Position numbers and translations under genes: made by a program. Below are positions 17,541 to 25,697 of a DNA stretch of 48,373 bases, piece after piece. Origin of the DNA: an uncultured bacterium. Its GTDB lineage: Bacteria; Bacillota; Clostridia; Lachnospirales; Lachnospiraceae. The notes under the pieces are model-generated. The model was not told where the DNA came from and did no database searches. It saw only the letters and a list, made by a program, of their open reading frames with translations. Position 1 is the stretch's first letter, and the number at the start of each line of letters is the position of its first letter. Location of the stretch: assembly GCA_947643595.1 (NCBI GenBank), contig CANRWP010000023.1:1-48373 (forward strand). The letters are read 5' to 3'.

Positions 17541-17816
17541 ATGGCACAGGAAGCTTTAGGAATGATCGAAACAAGAGGTCTTACCGCTGCGATCGAGGCG
17601 GCAGATGCAATGACCAAAGCGGCAGAGGTATCTCTGATCGGCACGGAGAAGATCGGCAGCGGACTCGTAACGGTTATGGTTCGCGGCGACGTAGGAGCTG
17701 TAAAGGCGGCGGTGGAATCCGGCGCATCTGCAGCAGGCAGACTGGGTGAGCTGGTAGCGCAGCACGTTATTCCCCGTCCTCACAACGATGTGGAAAAGAT
17801 TTTACCGACTATTTAA
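17541..17816 (+). CDS. pduA: PduA/PduJ-like BMC-H shell protein (copy 1)
   Basis: 91 residues, the canonical hexameric shell tile: [40 protein letters not shown], and the ending [15 protein letters not shown]. The IGSG segment lines the central pore. It is nearly identical to the protein at 18165, including the ribosome-site region, so the two arose by duplication. GAAGGAG precedes ATG 17541. Confidence 0.95.
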   Translation: MAQEALGMIETRGLTAAIEAADAMTKAAEVSLIGTEKIGSGLVTVMVRGDVGAVKAAVESGASAAGRLGELVAQHVIPRPHNDVEKILPTI

Positions 17817-17826
17817 GGAGTAACCA

Positions 17827-18135
17827 ATGGGAAACGCATACGGCTTTATTGAGATACAGGGTGTCGTACCGGCTATGACCGCACTGGACATCATGTGCAA
17901 GACAGCGAACGTGGAACTGGCCACCTGGGAGCGCAAGCTCGGCGGACGCCTGGTGACGCTGATCGTGCAGGGAGATGTGTCCGCGGTGACACAGGCGGTT
18001 GAAACGGCCGCGAAAAACGGTATAAAGAAGCCGGCGGTACAGGGTATTATCGCAAACCCCCATCCGGAGATCGTGAGACTGGTGCAAAAATCCGCCAGCA
18101 GATTCAAGGATGCGGAAGCAATGGAAAAAATGTAA
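17827..18135 (+). CDS. BMC-H shell protein with divergent pore
   Basis: 102 residues with one BMC domain (AYGFIEIQGVVPAMTALDIM, TLIVQGDVSAVTQAVETA, GIIANPHPEIVRLV). In place of the KIGSG pore loop of its neighbours it reads WERKLGGRLV, so the pore is probably more basic or bulkier. A C-terminal helical tail (SASRFKDAEAMEKM) may bind cargo or another shell face. It sits between the two PduA-like copies, with GGAG six bases upstream. Confidence 0.9.
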   Translation: MGNAYGFIEIQGVVPAMTALDIMCKTANVELATWERKLGGRLVTLIVQGDVSAVTQAVETAAKNGIKKPAVQGIIANPHPEIVRLVQKSASRFKDAEAMEKM

Positions 18136-18164
18136 ATCAAACAAAATGAAGGAGGAAATTCATT

Positions 18165-18443
18165 ATGGCACAGGAAGCATTAGGAATGGTTGAAACAAGA
18201 GGTCTGGTAGCGTCTATCGAAGCAGCGGATGCTATGTGCAAAGCAGCTAACGTTACACTGATCGGCACGGAGAAGATCGGCAGCGGTCTTGTGACGGTTA
18301 TGGTCCGCGGCGACGTCGGAGCTGTGAAATCTTCTGTGGAAGCAGGAGCAAACAGCGCTGCAAAGTTGGGCGAGCTGATCGCTACACACGTAATTCCTCG
18401 TCCTCACAACGATGTTGAGATGATTCTGCCAAAGGTCAAGTAA
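18165..18443 (+). CDS. pduJ: PduA/PduJ-like BMC-H shell protein (copy 2)
   Basis: 92 residues, closely matching the 17541 protein ([55 protein letters not shown]). Differences are conservative, and the identical upstream AAATTCATT shows that the duplication included the ribosome-site region. AAGGAGG precedes the ATG. Having two copies probably raises the dose of the main shell tile. Confidence 0.95.
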   Translation: MAQEALGMVETRGLVASIEAADAMCKAANVTLIGTEKIGSGLVTVMVRGDVGAVKSSVEAGANSAAKLGELIATHVIPRPHNDVEMILPKVK

Positions 18444-18460
18444 AGCAGCAGAGTACTGGA

Positions 18461-18570
18461 AAACAGCATACACCCCTACAGTGCACAAGACAATTTACAG
18501 ACGCTGGGCGGCTGTAAATTAGTCTTCGGTATCGGTGTACTGGGAGGGTGTATGCGGTACTGGAATAGGA
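18461..18570 (+). ncRNA. Structured RNA leader upstream of pduL (motif copy A)
   Basis: Three nested stems: GCATACACCC (18466-18475) with GGGTGTATGC (18546-18555); CAGTGCAC (18479-18486) with GTGTACTG (18535-18542); and AAGACAATTTACAG (18487-18500) with 18512-18526 with one bulge. An outer AGTACT (18452-18457) may also pair with GGTACT (18556-18561). The 3' part (GTGTACTGGGAGG, then GCGGTACTGGAATAGGAG) is nearly repeated at 35769-35807, upstream of the ABC transporter. There is no U-run, so it is not a simple terminator. A regulatory or processing RNA is inferred; I do not recognise a named family. Confidence 0.65.
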
Positions 18571-18578
18571 GTGTCAAA

Positions 18579-19232
18579 TTGGATACAAATAATGTAGAAC
18601 TGATTACAAAATTGGTGATTGAGGCCTTGAACAGGCAGGAAGCGGAGAAAAGTGAAAAAGGTTTTCTTGTTCCTGTAGGGGTATCCAACCGGCATGTTCA
18701 TCTGACACAGGAGCATGTGGAGACATTATTCGGAGAAGGTTACCATCTGACAAAGAAAAAGGATCTGATGGGCGGACAGTTTGCGTCGAACGAGCTGGTG
18801 ACGATCGTGGGATTAAAGCTGCGCGCCATTGAGAATGTCAGGATCCTTGGCCCTTGCCGCAGCAAGAGCCAGGTGGAGATATCTGCGACGGATGCAAGAA
18901 CGCTGGGCATCAAGGCGCCGATCCGGGAATCCGGCAATGTGGCAGGCAGCGCGCCGATCGCGCTGGTGGGACCGAAAGGGGTGCTGTATCTGAATGAGGG
19001 CTGTATCGTGGCGCAGCGCCATATACATATGTCCCCGGCGGATTCGGCGGCGTCCGGCTGCAAGGATGGCGATATCGTGTCGGTGGTTGCAGATAACGAG
19101 AGAGGAACGGTTTTCCATCATGTGAAGATCCGTGTAAATGAGGCGTTTACGCTGGAAATGCATATCGATACGGACGAAGCGAACGCGAGCAGGATCGCGC
19201 AGGGTGATACGGTGAGAATCATCAAAGGATAG
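18579..19232 (+). CDS. pduL: Phosphate propanoyltransferase PduL
   Basis: Converts propionyl-CoA to propionyl phosphate, regenerating CoA inside the shell. TTG 18579 is chosen because AGGAG lies seven bases upstream; an ATG at 18552 lies inside the leader hairpin without a ribosome site. Residues 2-18 (DTNNVELITKLVIEALN) form an encapsulation helix. The two PduL domains carry the zinc motifs VGVSNRHVHLTQEH and CIVAQRHIHMSPADS. The length of 217 is normal. No propionate kinase gene is seen in the window. Confidence 0.93.
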   Translation: MDTNNVELITKLVIEALNRQEAEKSEKGFLVPVGVSNRHVHLTQEHVETLFGEGYHLTKKKDLMGGQFASNELVTIVGLKLRAIENVRILGPCRSKSQVEISATDARTLGIKAPIRESGNVAGSAPIALVGPKGVLYLNEGCIVAQRHIHMSPADSAASGCKDGDIVSVVADNERGTVFHHVKIRVNEAFTLEMHIDTDEANASRIAQGDTVRIIKG

Positions 19233-19255
19233 AGAAGGTTATAGAATAAAAATCC

Positions 19256-19292
19256 GCAGTCTTTCTCCGGAAAATACCGGAGAGGGATCTGC
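19256..19292 (+). promoter_or_regulatory. Hairpin between pduL and the pentamer gene
   Basis: CTCCGG (19265-19270) pairs with CCGGAG (19277-19282) over AAAATA. The stem extends outward with wobble pairs to GCAG (19256-19259) and CTGC (19289-19292), with one bulged T. No T-run follows. It is another intercistronic structure in this operon. Confidence 0.55.
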
Positions 19293-19309
19293 AGAGCGAG
19301 GGCTTGTCT

Positions 19310-19576
19310 ATGATAGCGGCAAAAGTGGTGGGAAGTATTGTTTCCACAAGAAAAAGTGAAAATTTGATCGGAAATAAATTTATGATCGTTGAGCCGGTGG
19401 AACGGATGAAGGGACACATGAATCAGTTTGTGGCGATCGACAATATAGGAGCCGGTATCGGAGAATATGTTCTGGTTGCCCAGGGGAGCGCAGCGAGGAT
19501 CGGATGCGGTCTGGACAGTGCACCTGTGGATGCGGCGATTGTCGGTATTATTGATGATGCCAGCGGACTGGTATGA
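19310..19576 (+). CDS. pduN: EutN/CcmL-family pentameric vertex protein
   Basis: 88 residues. The family opening (MIAAKVVGSIVSTRKSENL), then FMIVEPV, VAIDNIGAGIGEYVLVAQGS and PVDAAIVGIIDD are the pentamer strands. Five copies close each vertex of the icosahedral shell. ATG 19310 has GAGGG seven bases upstream; an in-frame TTG six bases earlier is too close to that site. It lies between PduL and PduS, as in many pdu-type loci. Confidence 0.95.
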   Translation: MIAAKVVGSIVSTRKSENLIGNKFMIVEPVERMKGHMNQFVAIDNIGAGIGEYVLVAQGSAARIGCGLDSAPVDAAIVGIIDDASGLV

Positions 19577-19591
19577 TAGCCGGAGGAAACT

Positions 19592-20926
19592 ATGGGTTTA
19601 CAGGAATTAAAAGAACTGCTGCAAAAGAGCGGCATTGTGGGAGCCGGCGGAGCTGGATTTCCGACATACGCAAAACTGGATGAACGTGCGGAGACGATTC
19701 TTTTAAACTGCGCGGAATGCGAACCTTTGTTGAAGCTGCACAGGCAGCTTTTGAAGGAACATGCCTATGAGATCATGAAAACATTCAGCATGGTGGCGGA
19801 CACGGTTCATGTAGGCAGCGGTATTATCGGAATCAAAGGGGAATATAAGGAGACGATACAGGCCTTGAAGCAGCACATCGGAGAGTTTCCGAAGCTTTCG
19901 ATCAAGCTTTTGGACAGCGCCTATCCGATGGGGGACGAGGTCGTATTGATCTATGAGGCAACCGGCAAGGTGATAAGACCCGGCGGGCTGCCGATAGAGG
20001 CCGGCGTGGCGGTATTCAACGTGGAAACGATGTATAATATATACCGTGCGGTGGAATATGGAGCGCCTGTCACAGATAAAGTAGTGTCCGTCGTGGGGGA
20101 GGTGGAACATCCGCTCTCCGTCAGAGTTCCCATCGGGTGCAGAGTGGAGGATGTGGTAGCGCTGGCAGGGAATGTCACGACGAAGGAACCGGTGTATTTT
20201 ATCGGCGGTCCGATGATGGGATTCATCGGGGACGCGGATATGCCTGTGACGAAGACGACTAACGCAGTCATCGTACTGCCGAAAGATCATCAGATCGTAC
20301 AGCGGAAAAAGAGCAAGGCATCCCTGGAGTTAAAGCGGGCGGCTTCCTCCTGCTGCCAGTGTGAGACCTGTACGAATCTCTGTCCGAGACATGCGCTGGG
20401 GCATCCGATCGAGCCGCATCTGTTTATGCGTTCGGCGGCAAACCAGGACTTCCAGCACATCGAGGCGTTTCTCAACACTTCGTTCTGCAGTTCCTGCGGC
20501 GTGTGTGAGATGTATGCCTGTCCTCAGGGGCTGGCGCCGAGGAGTCTGATCGCGGAGTGCAAGGACGGTCTGAAAAAGGCTGGAGTGAGACCGCCGGCGG
20601 ATGTGAAACCCGCGCCGGTGAAGAGATCGAGGGAATATCGCAAGGTGCCGGAGATGCGCCTGGAGGCGAGACTGGGACTTTCTAGATACAATGTACCTGC
20701 CCCTCTGCAGGATCAGGTGGTGGATATGCCGAATGTGACGGTGAAAATGAGCCAGCATATCGGCGCGCCTGCGGTTTTTGCGGTGAAGGTTGGAGACATC
20801 GTGAAGATCGGGGATGTTGTGGGGAATCCGGGCAAAGGGTTGAGCGTGGCGATCCACGCACCGATAAGCGGAAAAGTGATATCGGCGGATAACGGCGCAG
20901 TGACGATTCAGAGGGGAAGAGACTGA
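19592..20926 (+). CDS. pduS: PduS-like Rnf C-type flavoprotein/iron-sulfur protein
   Basis: 444 residues related to RnfC. The N-terminal GIVGAGGAGFPTYAKL and LNCAECEPLLKLH bind NADH and FMN; a SLBB-type domain follows. Two [4Fe-4S] sites are seen: CCQCETCTNLCPRH near residue 252 and CSSCGVCEMYACPQG near residue 298. In cobalamin-type compartments PduS is a cobalamin reductase. Here the dehydratase is B12-free, so electron transfer through the shell with the PduT cluster, perhaps for NADH recycling or activase reduction, is the inferred role. Confidence 0.92.
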   Translation: MGLQELKELLQKSGIVGAGGAGFPTYAKLDERAETILLNCAECEPLLKLHRQLLKEHAYEIMKTFSMVADTVHVGSGIIGIKGEYKETIQALKQHIGEFPKLSIKLLDSAYPMGDEVVLIYEATGKVIRPGGLPIEAGVAVFNVETMYNIYRAVEYGAPVTDKVVSVVGEVEHPLSVRVPIGCRVEDVVALAGNVTTKEPVYFIGGPMMGFIGDADMPVTKTTNAVIVLPKDHQIVQRKKSKASLELKRAASSCCQCETCTNLCPRHALGHPIEPHLFMRSAANQDFQHIEAFLNTSFCSSCGVCEMYACPQGLAPRSLIAECKDGLKKAGVRPPADVKPAPVKRSREYRKVPEMRLEARLGLSRYNVPAPLQDQVVDMPNVTVKMSQHIGAPAVFAVKVGDIVKIGDVVGNPGKGLSVAIHAPISGKVISADNGAVTIQRGRD

Positions 20927-20969
20927 AAAAAGTCTGCGGTGAGACTTGAGAAGCGTGGAGGATATGGAT

Positions 20970-21518
20970 ATGAGCAGAGCAATTGGAATGATTGAGTTTA
21001 AGACGGTTTCTTCCGGCGTGGTTGCGACAGATAACATGGTAAAGACTTCCGATGTGGAGTTGATCGAGGCGGAGACAGTCTGCCCGGGAAAGTATATAGC
21101 CATTATAGCGGGGGATCTGAGCGCGGTGGATGCGGCGGTGAAAAATGCGACATCGCAGTACAGCGAAAATCTGATCGACAGTTTTGTGCTGGGTAATCCC
21201 CATGAATCCATCTTTCCGGCCATCTACGGGACGACACATCTGGAGAAGGTGAGAGCGCTCGGCATTCTGGAGACTTTTGACGCGGCGGCGATCATTCAGG
21301 CGGCGGATGTGGCGGCGAAGACGGCTATCGTGGATCTGATCGAACTGCGTATTGCGAAGGGGATGTGCGGAAAATCTTATATGTTTCTGACCGGCGAGGT
21401 GGCGGCGGTGGAAGCGGCCATCGAGAGAGCCATTGCGGAGGTGGGACCGAAAGGGCTGTATCTGGATTCGTCGGTTATCGCACAGCCGGATGAGCAGGTC
21501 TGTAAGTCGGTGCTTTAA
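20970..21518 (+). CDS. pduT: PduT-like tandem-BMC trimer with Fe-S pore cysteine
   Basis: 182 residues with two BMC domains (AIGMIEFKTVSSGVVATDNM and ALGILETFDAAAIIQAADVA). Cys38 in AETVCPGKYI is at the position that holds the pore [4Fe-4S] cluster in known PduT. ATG 20970 is preferred, with GGAGG eight bases upstream; ATG 20964 is too close. It follows pduS by 43 bases; the two proteins interact in known systems, supporting an electron conduit across the shell. Confidence 0.93.
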   Translation: MSRAIGMIEFKTVSSGVVATDNMVKTSDVELIEAETVCPGKYIAIIAGDLSAVDAAVKNATSQYSENLIDSFVLGNPHESIFPAIYGTTHLEKVRALGILETFDAAAIIQAADVAAKTAIVDLIELRIAKGMCGKSYMFLTGEVAAVEAAIERAIAEVGPKGLYLDSSVIAQPDEQVCKSVL

Positions 21519-21534
21519 TGGGGGATGAGGGCGT

Positions 21535-22302
21535 ATGCTTGCACTGGAACGACGGAATTTAATACTGGAGAAGCTGCAGGAAGAGAAGCGGGTGGTGGTC
21601 AGCGAGCTGAGCCAGCTGTACGGGGTGTCGGAGGAGACGATCCGCAGGGATCTGGATAAGCTGGATAAGGACGGTCTGGCGGTGAAAAGCTACGGCGGTG
21701 CCGTGATCAATGAGAACACCAGCATCGATATGCCCTTTAATGTCCGGAAGAAAAAGAATGTGGCGGGGAAGCAGAAGATTGCTGAGCTGATCGCGGAGAT
21801 GATACAGGACGGAGATCACATTGCCATAGATGCTTCGACCACCAGCGTTTTTATCGCGAAGGCGATCAGACAGAAAGAGCGGATCACCCTTGTCACCAAT
21901 TCGATCGAGATCATAATCGAGCTTGCGGATGTCAGCGACTGGGATATTATCTCTTCCGGCGGAAGATTGAAGGAAGGCTATCTGGCGTTGGTGGGGGCTA
22001 AGGCGATCGAGGCGCTTGACTCCTACAATGTGGAGATCGCCATCGTCTCCGGGAAAGGCTTTGATCTGGAGCGGGGGCTTACGGACAGCAATGAGGAGTT
22101 TGCCCAGCCGAAACGTATTATGATGAAATCGGCAAAGCACAGGATCGTAGCGGTGGATAAGACAAAATTTGGAAAGATCGCGTTTTCCCAGATTGCCGGT
22201 TTGTCCGAGATGGATATCGTGGTGACGGATGAGAAGCCAGGTGATGAGTGGCTGGAAAGATTTAAACAGATGGGAGTACGATGCTATTATCCGGGACGAT
22301 AG
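21535..22302 (+). CDS. DeoR-family transcription regulator
   Basis: 255 residues. The N-terminal helix-turn-helix (VVVSELSQLYGVSEETIRRD) and the following YGGAV are the DeoR signature. The C-terminal sugar-phosphate sensor domain has IDASTTSVFIAKAI, LVTNSIEIIIELA and SSGGRLKEGYLALVG. It closes the compartment operon, 16 bases after pduT, with a terminator behind it. DeoR proteins usually repress and are released by a phosphorylated sugar, so L-rhamnulose-1-phosphate or a related ester is a plausible effector. The A-rich elements at 8661 and 12973 are candidate sites. Confidence 0.93.
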   Translation: MLALERRNLILEKLQEEKRVVVSELSQLYGVSEETIRRDLDKLDKDGLAVKSYGGAVINENTSIDMPFNVRKKKNVAGKQKIAELIAEMIQDGDHIAIDASTTSVFIAKAIRQKERITLVTNSIEIIIELADVSDWDIISSGGRLKEGYLALVGAKAIEALDSYNVEIAIVSGKGFDLERGLTDSNEEFAQPKRIMMKSAKHRIVAVDKTKFGKIAFSQIAGLSEMDIVVTDEKPGDEWLERFKQMGVRCYYPGR

Positions 22303-22313
22303 AATAGGTATAG

Positions 22314-22349
22314 ATGGGGAGACCCTGGTTTTCAGGGGCTCCCCATTTT
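22314..22349 (+). terminator. Terminator of the microcompartment operon
   Basis: ATGGGGAG-A-CCCTG (22314-22327) pairs with CAGGG-G-CTCCCCAT (22333-22346) over a GTTTT loop region and is followed by TTT. It sits 12 bases after the DeoR stop. Confidence 0.85.
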
Positions 22350-22361
22350 GAATGGAGGGAT

Positions 22362-23318
22362 TTATCTGAGGCATTGTTCCACTATGTTCATGACGAGCAG
22401 ACTGTGTTTCAGCATTTTGCGGCATGCGTCCCTGTCCTGTTCCCTGTATTGTCTTACAAATTCCTTCACTTCCCCGGTCAGCTTTCCGTTGTCCGGTGTT
22501 TCCAGAATACAGCGCTCCTCGCCGCCTGACGATAAAAAGACTTTCGTGGCGGAGCTGGCGGGACCTTCCAGCCGGAGATATCCTTTTTCTCCCTGGAGAA
22601 CGACGCCGCTGGGACTGGTGGAGTCTTTCGCACCGGTGCAGACAGCGTGAAAGCCGTCATACTCCAGAACCGCGGTTCCGGAGATATCGACACCGTTAGA
22701 ACCGTAATTGGCGTAGTAGTGGACTGCTTTCGGCGCGCCGAAGAGAGCTGCTGTCAGGTGCAGGTTGTATATGTTGATATCGTAGAGACTTCCGCCCGCC
22801 TTTTCGGGGTCAAACGCCGGATGCAGTATTCCGTTTTGGAAATCCGTGTAGCGGCTGGATTTTCTGGAGTAATTGCATCGGACCACTCTCAGCGCTCCGA
22901 TGAGAGGCAGTTGCTCTCTCAGGGTTTTAAAAGTGGGAGAGTAGGGAATCTTGCATGCTTCCCACAAAAACAATCCTCTCTTTTCTGCCAGATCAGCTAA
23001 CTCTCCGGTCTCGGAAGGATTTACGGTGAACGGCTTTTCACAGATGACGTTTTTCCCCGCCTCCAGAGCCTGCTTCGCGTAAAGATAGTGTATGTGATTG
23101 GGAATACCCAAATATACCGTATCGATGGAAGGTTCCAGCAAAGCGGCGGAATAATCGGTGAAAAGCAAAGGAATCAGGTATTTTTCAGACAACACGGCTC
23201 CTTTCTCCCTGCTCGCTTCCCTCACGCAGATGGCGGTGAGCCTTGCATCTTCTATGGACTGAACATCTTCCAGAAATCGTTTGACAATATTTCCGTTGCC
23301 GACAACACAAATATTCAT
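22362..23318 (-). CDS. Gfo/Idh/MocA-family oxidoreductase
   Basis: 318 residues. The N-terminal MNICVVGNGNIVKRFLEDV is an NAD(P)-binding Rossmann motif; VYLGIPNHIHYLYAKQALEAGKNVICEKPF contains the conserved EKP lysine; GGSLYDINIYNLHL matches the catalytic GG..DxG..Y region in part. Such enzymes oxidise or reduce hydroxyls of sugars, inositols or their derivatives. It stands alone on the minus strand, with GAGAGGAG before the ATG, divergent from the flagellin. Its specific substrate cannot be read; the neighbouring deoxysugar genes make a sugar plausible. Confidence 0.9.
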   Translation of the reverse strand: MNICVVGNGNIVKRFLEDVQSIEDARLTAICVREASREKGAVLSEKYLIPLLFTDYSAALLEPSIDTVYLGIPNHIHYLYAKQALEAGKNVICEKPFTVNPSETGELADLAEKRGLFLWEACKIPYSPTFKTLREQLPLIGALRVVRCNYSRKSSRYTDFQNGILHPAFDPEKAGGSLYDINIYNLHLTAALFGAPKAVHYYANYGSNGVDISGTAVLEYDGFHAVCTGAKDSTSPSGVVLQGEKGYLRLEGPASSATKVFLSSGGEERCILETPDNGKLTGEVKEFVRQYREQDRDACRKMLKHSLLVMNIVEQCLR

Positions 23319-23368
23319 ATTGTTTTACTCCTCTCCATTATTTTATTTATTTTAACCTGAATCGGGAG

Positions 23369-23409
23369 TCGGTTCAAGCGCAGACTATGGAAAAAACTTA
23401 ATGAACCGA
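23369..23409. promoter_or_regulatory. Inverted repeat in the divergent oxidoreductase/flagellin intergenic region
   Basis: TCGGTTCA (23369-23376) is perfectly complementary to TGAACCGA (23402-23409), 25 bases apart. A related half-site, TGAATCG, lies at about 23358. The arrangement could bind a dimeric regulator that controls one or both divergent genes. No canonical motility-sigma promoter was found. Confidence 0.45.
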
Positions 23410-23463
23410 TGATTTTTTCCAAAATATATGATATATTATATTTTATAAGGGGAGGGGAATCAT

Positions 23464-24867
23464 ATGGCGATGCGTATCAGAAGTCAGAGTGCCATGAATG
23501 GCAATCGACAGCTAAAGATAAATTCGGGAAATCAGAGAAAGACTGTTGAAAAACTATCCTCCGGTTTCCGTATCAACAGAGCGGCTGATGACGCCTCAGG
23601 GTTAGCGATTTCGGAGAAAATGCGCAGGCAGATAGGAGGGCTCACGCAGGGGGTCAGGAATGTACAGGATGGTGTTTCCCTCTGCCAGGTGGCGGATGCT
23701 GCGCTCACAGAAGTACATGATATGTTGAACAGAATAAGTGAGCTGAGCATCAAGGCGGCAAACGGAACCATGTCGAAGTCTGACAGACAGGCGGTGCAGG
23801 ACGAGGTGTCCATGCTTACCATGGAAATTTCCAGGATCGGCACTACGACCACGTTCAATGACATCCATATTTTTGACTATGCCAACGGAGAGTATATGAA
23901 GGAGACGTTGAATATGGACCTGATACGTTCTCCTTCCGCGCAAAAGGGATACCTGTCTGAGGCATATTACGAAAACGGATTGTACTATCCTTCCGCGTCC
24001 ATGGATTTCAGTGCCCTCACGGACGCCTCGAAGATCGCCAGACTGGCCGGGAAAAGTTTTTCTTTTACCTGCAGCCAATCCTGCCCGGAGGCATTTACCT
24101 TTACTTTTGTGAACAGGGACGGTCAGCAGAGCAGGTTTTTGAATCCGGAGTCGAAAGGGAACCGGGTGGAACACAGATATCAGATCGATCTGATGGGAAT
24201 CGAGACCGGGGAGGAACTGCTCAATACACTCTTTGACTTTGTGAATGAAAATCCGGCGACGGATGGCAAAGTGTCCGAAGACAGAGTGCATGTAAGCCAT
24301 TCCAATATATTGATCAAAAAAAGTAATAATATGCTGGTTTTGCGTGCCACGACATACGGCCAGGATACGGTGGAGAAAGTATTACAGCACTGTGAAGCCC
24401 GTTATAAGAACAGTCAGTACGGGCAGGCGGACTTTGCCGGAATCGCGAGCGCCTCGGACGAGCGGGTGACGAATGTATTGTCGATACATTACGGGGCGGA
24501 CGGAAAAGACAATATGGGACTTTATATCGAGAAAATGAATGCCGTGACACTGGGGCTTAACGACCTGAAGGTCACGTTGGTGGAAGAGTGTTACAGTGCT
24601 ATCAATAAGGCAAAAGAGGCCATGGAGGCTGTGAGCAGACAGAGAAGTCTGATCGGAGCGCAGCAAAACCGGCTGGAGAGCACCATAGACAATGAAAATA
24701 ATGTGATAGAGAACCTCACCGCTTCGGAGTCCAGGATCCGCGATGCGGATATGGCGAGAGAGGTGGTAAGGGAATCCACGCTGCACATTCTGGAGCAGGC
24801 GGGATATTCCGTACTGGCTCAGGCCAATCAGGAAAATCAGAGTGTGCTCGCCCTGTTTGGCGGGTAA
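23464..24867 (+). CDS. Flagellin
   Basis: 467 residues. The conserved N-terminal D0/D1 region (LSSGFRINRAADDASGLAIS, residues about 30-50, then GVRNVQDGVSLCQVADAAL) and the C-terminal region (ESRIRDADMAREVVREST, then ILEQAGYSVLAQANQ) are both typical. Residues about 150-370 are the variable surface domain. GGGGAGGGG precedes the ATG. It stands alone, with no flagellar assembly genes in the window, so the rest of the apparatus must be elsewhere or the gene is a spare or phase-type copy. The glycan genes at the left edge may include flagellin glycosylation functions, but this is only proximity. Confidence 0.93.
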   Translation: MAMRIRSQSAMNGNRQLKINSGNQRKTVEKLSSGFRINRAADDASGLAISEKMRRQIGGLTQGVRNVQDGVSLCQVADAALTEVHDMLNRISELSIKAANGTMSKSDRQAVQDEVSMLTMEISRIGTTTTFNDIHIFDYANGEYMKETLNMDLIRSPSAQKGYLSEAYYENGLYYPSASMDFSALTDASKIARLAGKSFSFTCSQSCPEAFTFTFVNRDGQQSRFLNPESKGNRVEHRYQIDLMGIETGEELLNTLFDFVNENPATDGKVSEDRVHVSHSNILIKKSNNMLVLRATTYGQDTVEKVLQHCEARYKNSQYGQADFAGIASASDERVTNVLSIHYGADGKDNMGLYIEKMNAVTLGLNDLKVTLVEECYSAINKAKEAMEAVSRQRSLIGAQQNRLESTIDNENNVIENLTASESRIRDADMAREVVRESTLHILEQAGYSVLAQANQENQSVLALFGG

Positions 24868-24876
24868 TGGTGACAG

Positions 24877-24910
24877 TAAAGACGGGCTCAGATTAAGAAG
24901 CCCGTCTTTA
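24877..24910. terminator. Bidirectional terminator between flagellin and HAD phosphatase
   Basis: TAAAGACGGGCT (24877-24888) pairs perfectly with AGCCCGTCTTTA (24899-24910) over ten bases, giving T-ends on both strands. It covers the last codons and stop of the convergent HAD gene. Confidence 0.8.
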
Positions 24911-25697
24911 ACATATTCTCGATAAATTCCATGACCGAAGGCGTGGTGTAATCGCACAGTTCCCTGATGGCGGGGCGGGCGCTCTCCACAGCCACGCTGA
25001 CGCCGCTGGCCTTGAACATTTCTACATCGTTGTAGTTGTCGCCGAAGGATAGGATATCCTCCCGGCGGATGCCCAGATGATCGGAGAGGGCTTTGATGCC
25101 CACACCCTTGTGTGCGCCGGGAAACAGGAAATCAAGCCAGACAGTGCCGGAAGTCACCACTTTGACATCGTGAGGGAAGACTTCGGAACGCGCAAACTGG
25201 CTCTGCCAGTAAGGCTGTCGGTTTCGTTCCTCCGTGCCTTCCTTCTCAAAGAGCGCCAGCTTGATGATGGGTTCGCCGATGTCGGTCAGATCCGGTACGA
25301 CCTGATACTGATTTCCCATGTTTTTTATGTATTGTTCGAACAGCGGTTCCTTCGGATGAATATAGCAGGTGAAAGCGCCGGATACCAGAACCTCCGTGCC
25401 CGGTTCCGCCTCCAGACGGCGGATGATGGATACGGCAGTTTCCAGAGGGATATCCACTTTGTGCAGGAGCTGTCCCTGATAGACGCTCAGAGCTCCGTTT
25501 TCACAGATATAGGCAATCTCATCCTTTACCTCGTGGAAAAGACGCCGCAGATTATGGTATTGTCTGCCGCTGGCCGCCGCAAAGATGATGCCGCGTTTTT
25601 TCAATTCTCTGACGACTTCCGGGAAACCCTCCGGGAGGTCTGCCATATTGCCTGACACAAGAGTGCCGTCCAGATCACTGGCAATCAATTTTATCAT
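24888..25697 (-). CDS. Cof-type HAD-IIB phosphatase
   Basis: 269 residues. LIASDLDGTLVSGNM is the nucleophile motif (DxDGT); AAASGRQYHNLRRLF is motif II; and ILSFGDNYNDVEMFKASGVSVAV is the GDxxND motif of the type IIB cap class. These enzymes dephosphorylate sugar phosphates or cofactors such as FMN and PLP. The ATG overlaps the stop of the AraC gene by four bases, so the two form an operon. A link to rhamnose phosphate homeostasis is possible but not shown. Confidence 0.93.
   Translation of the reverse strand: MIKLIASDLDGTLVSGNMADLPEGFPEVVRELKKRGIIFAAASGRQYHNLRRLFHEVKDEIAYICENGALSVYQGQLLHKVDIPLETAVSIIRRLEAEPGTEVLVSGAFTCYIHPKEPLFEQYIKNMGNQYQVVPDLTDIGEPIIKLALFEKEGTEERNRQPYWQSQFARSEVFPHDVKVVTSGTVWLDFLFPGAHKGVGIKALSDHLGIRREDILSFGDNYNDVEMFKASGVSVAVESARPAIRELCDYTTPSVMEFIENMLKTGFLI

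Noticed and set aside
19256-19300. Third copy of the structured leader motif
   Set aside because: It shares GGATCTGCAGAG-like bases but lacks the GTGTACTGGGAGG and ACTGGAAT blocks.
23390-23412. Motility sigma promoter (CCGATGA) before the flagellin
   Set aside because: The spacing to any TAAA box is wrong, and the CCGAT belongs to the inverted repeat.
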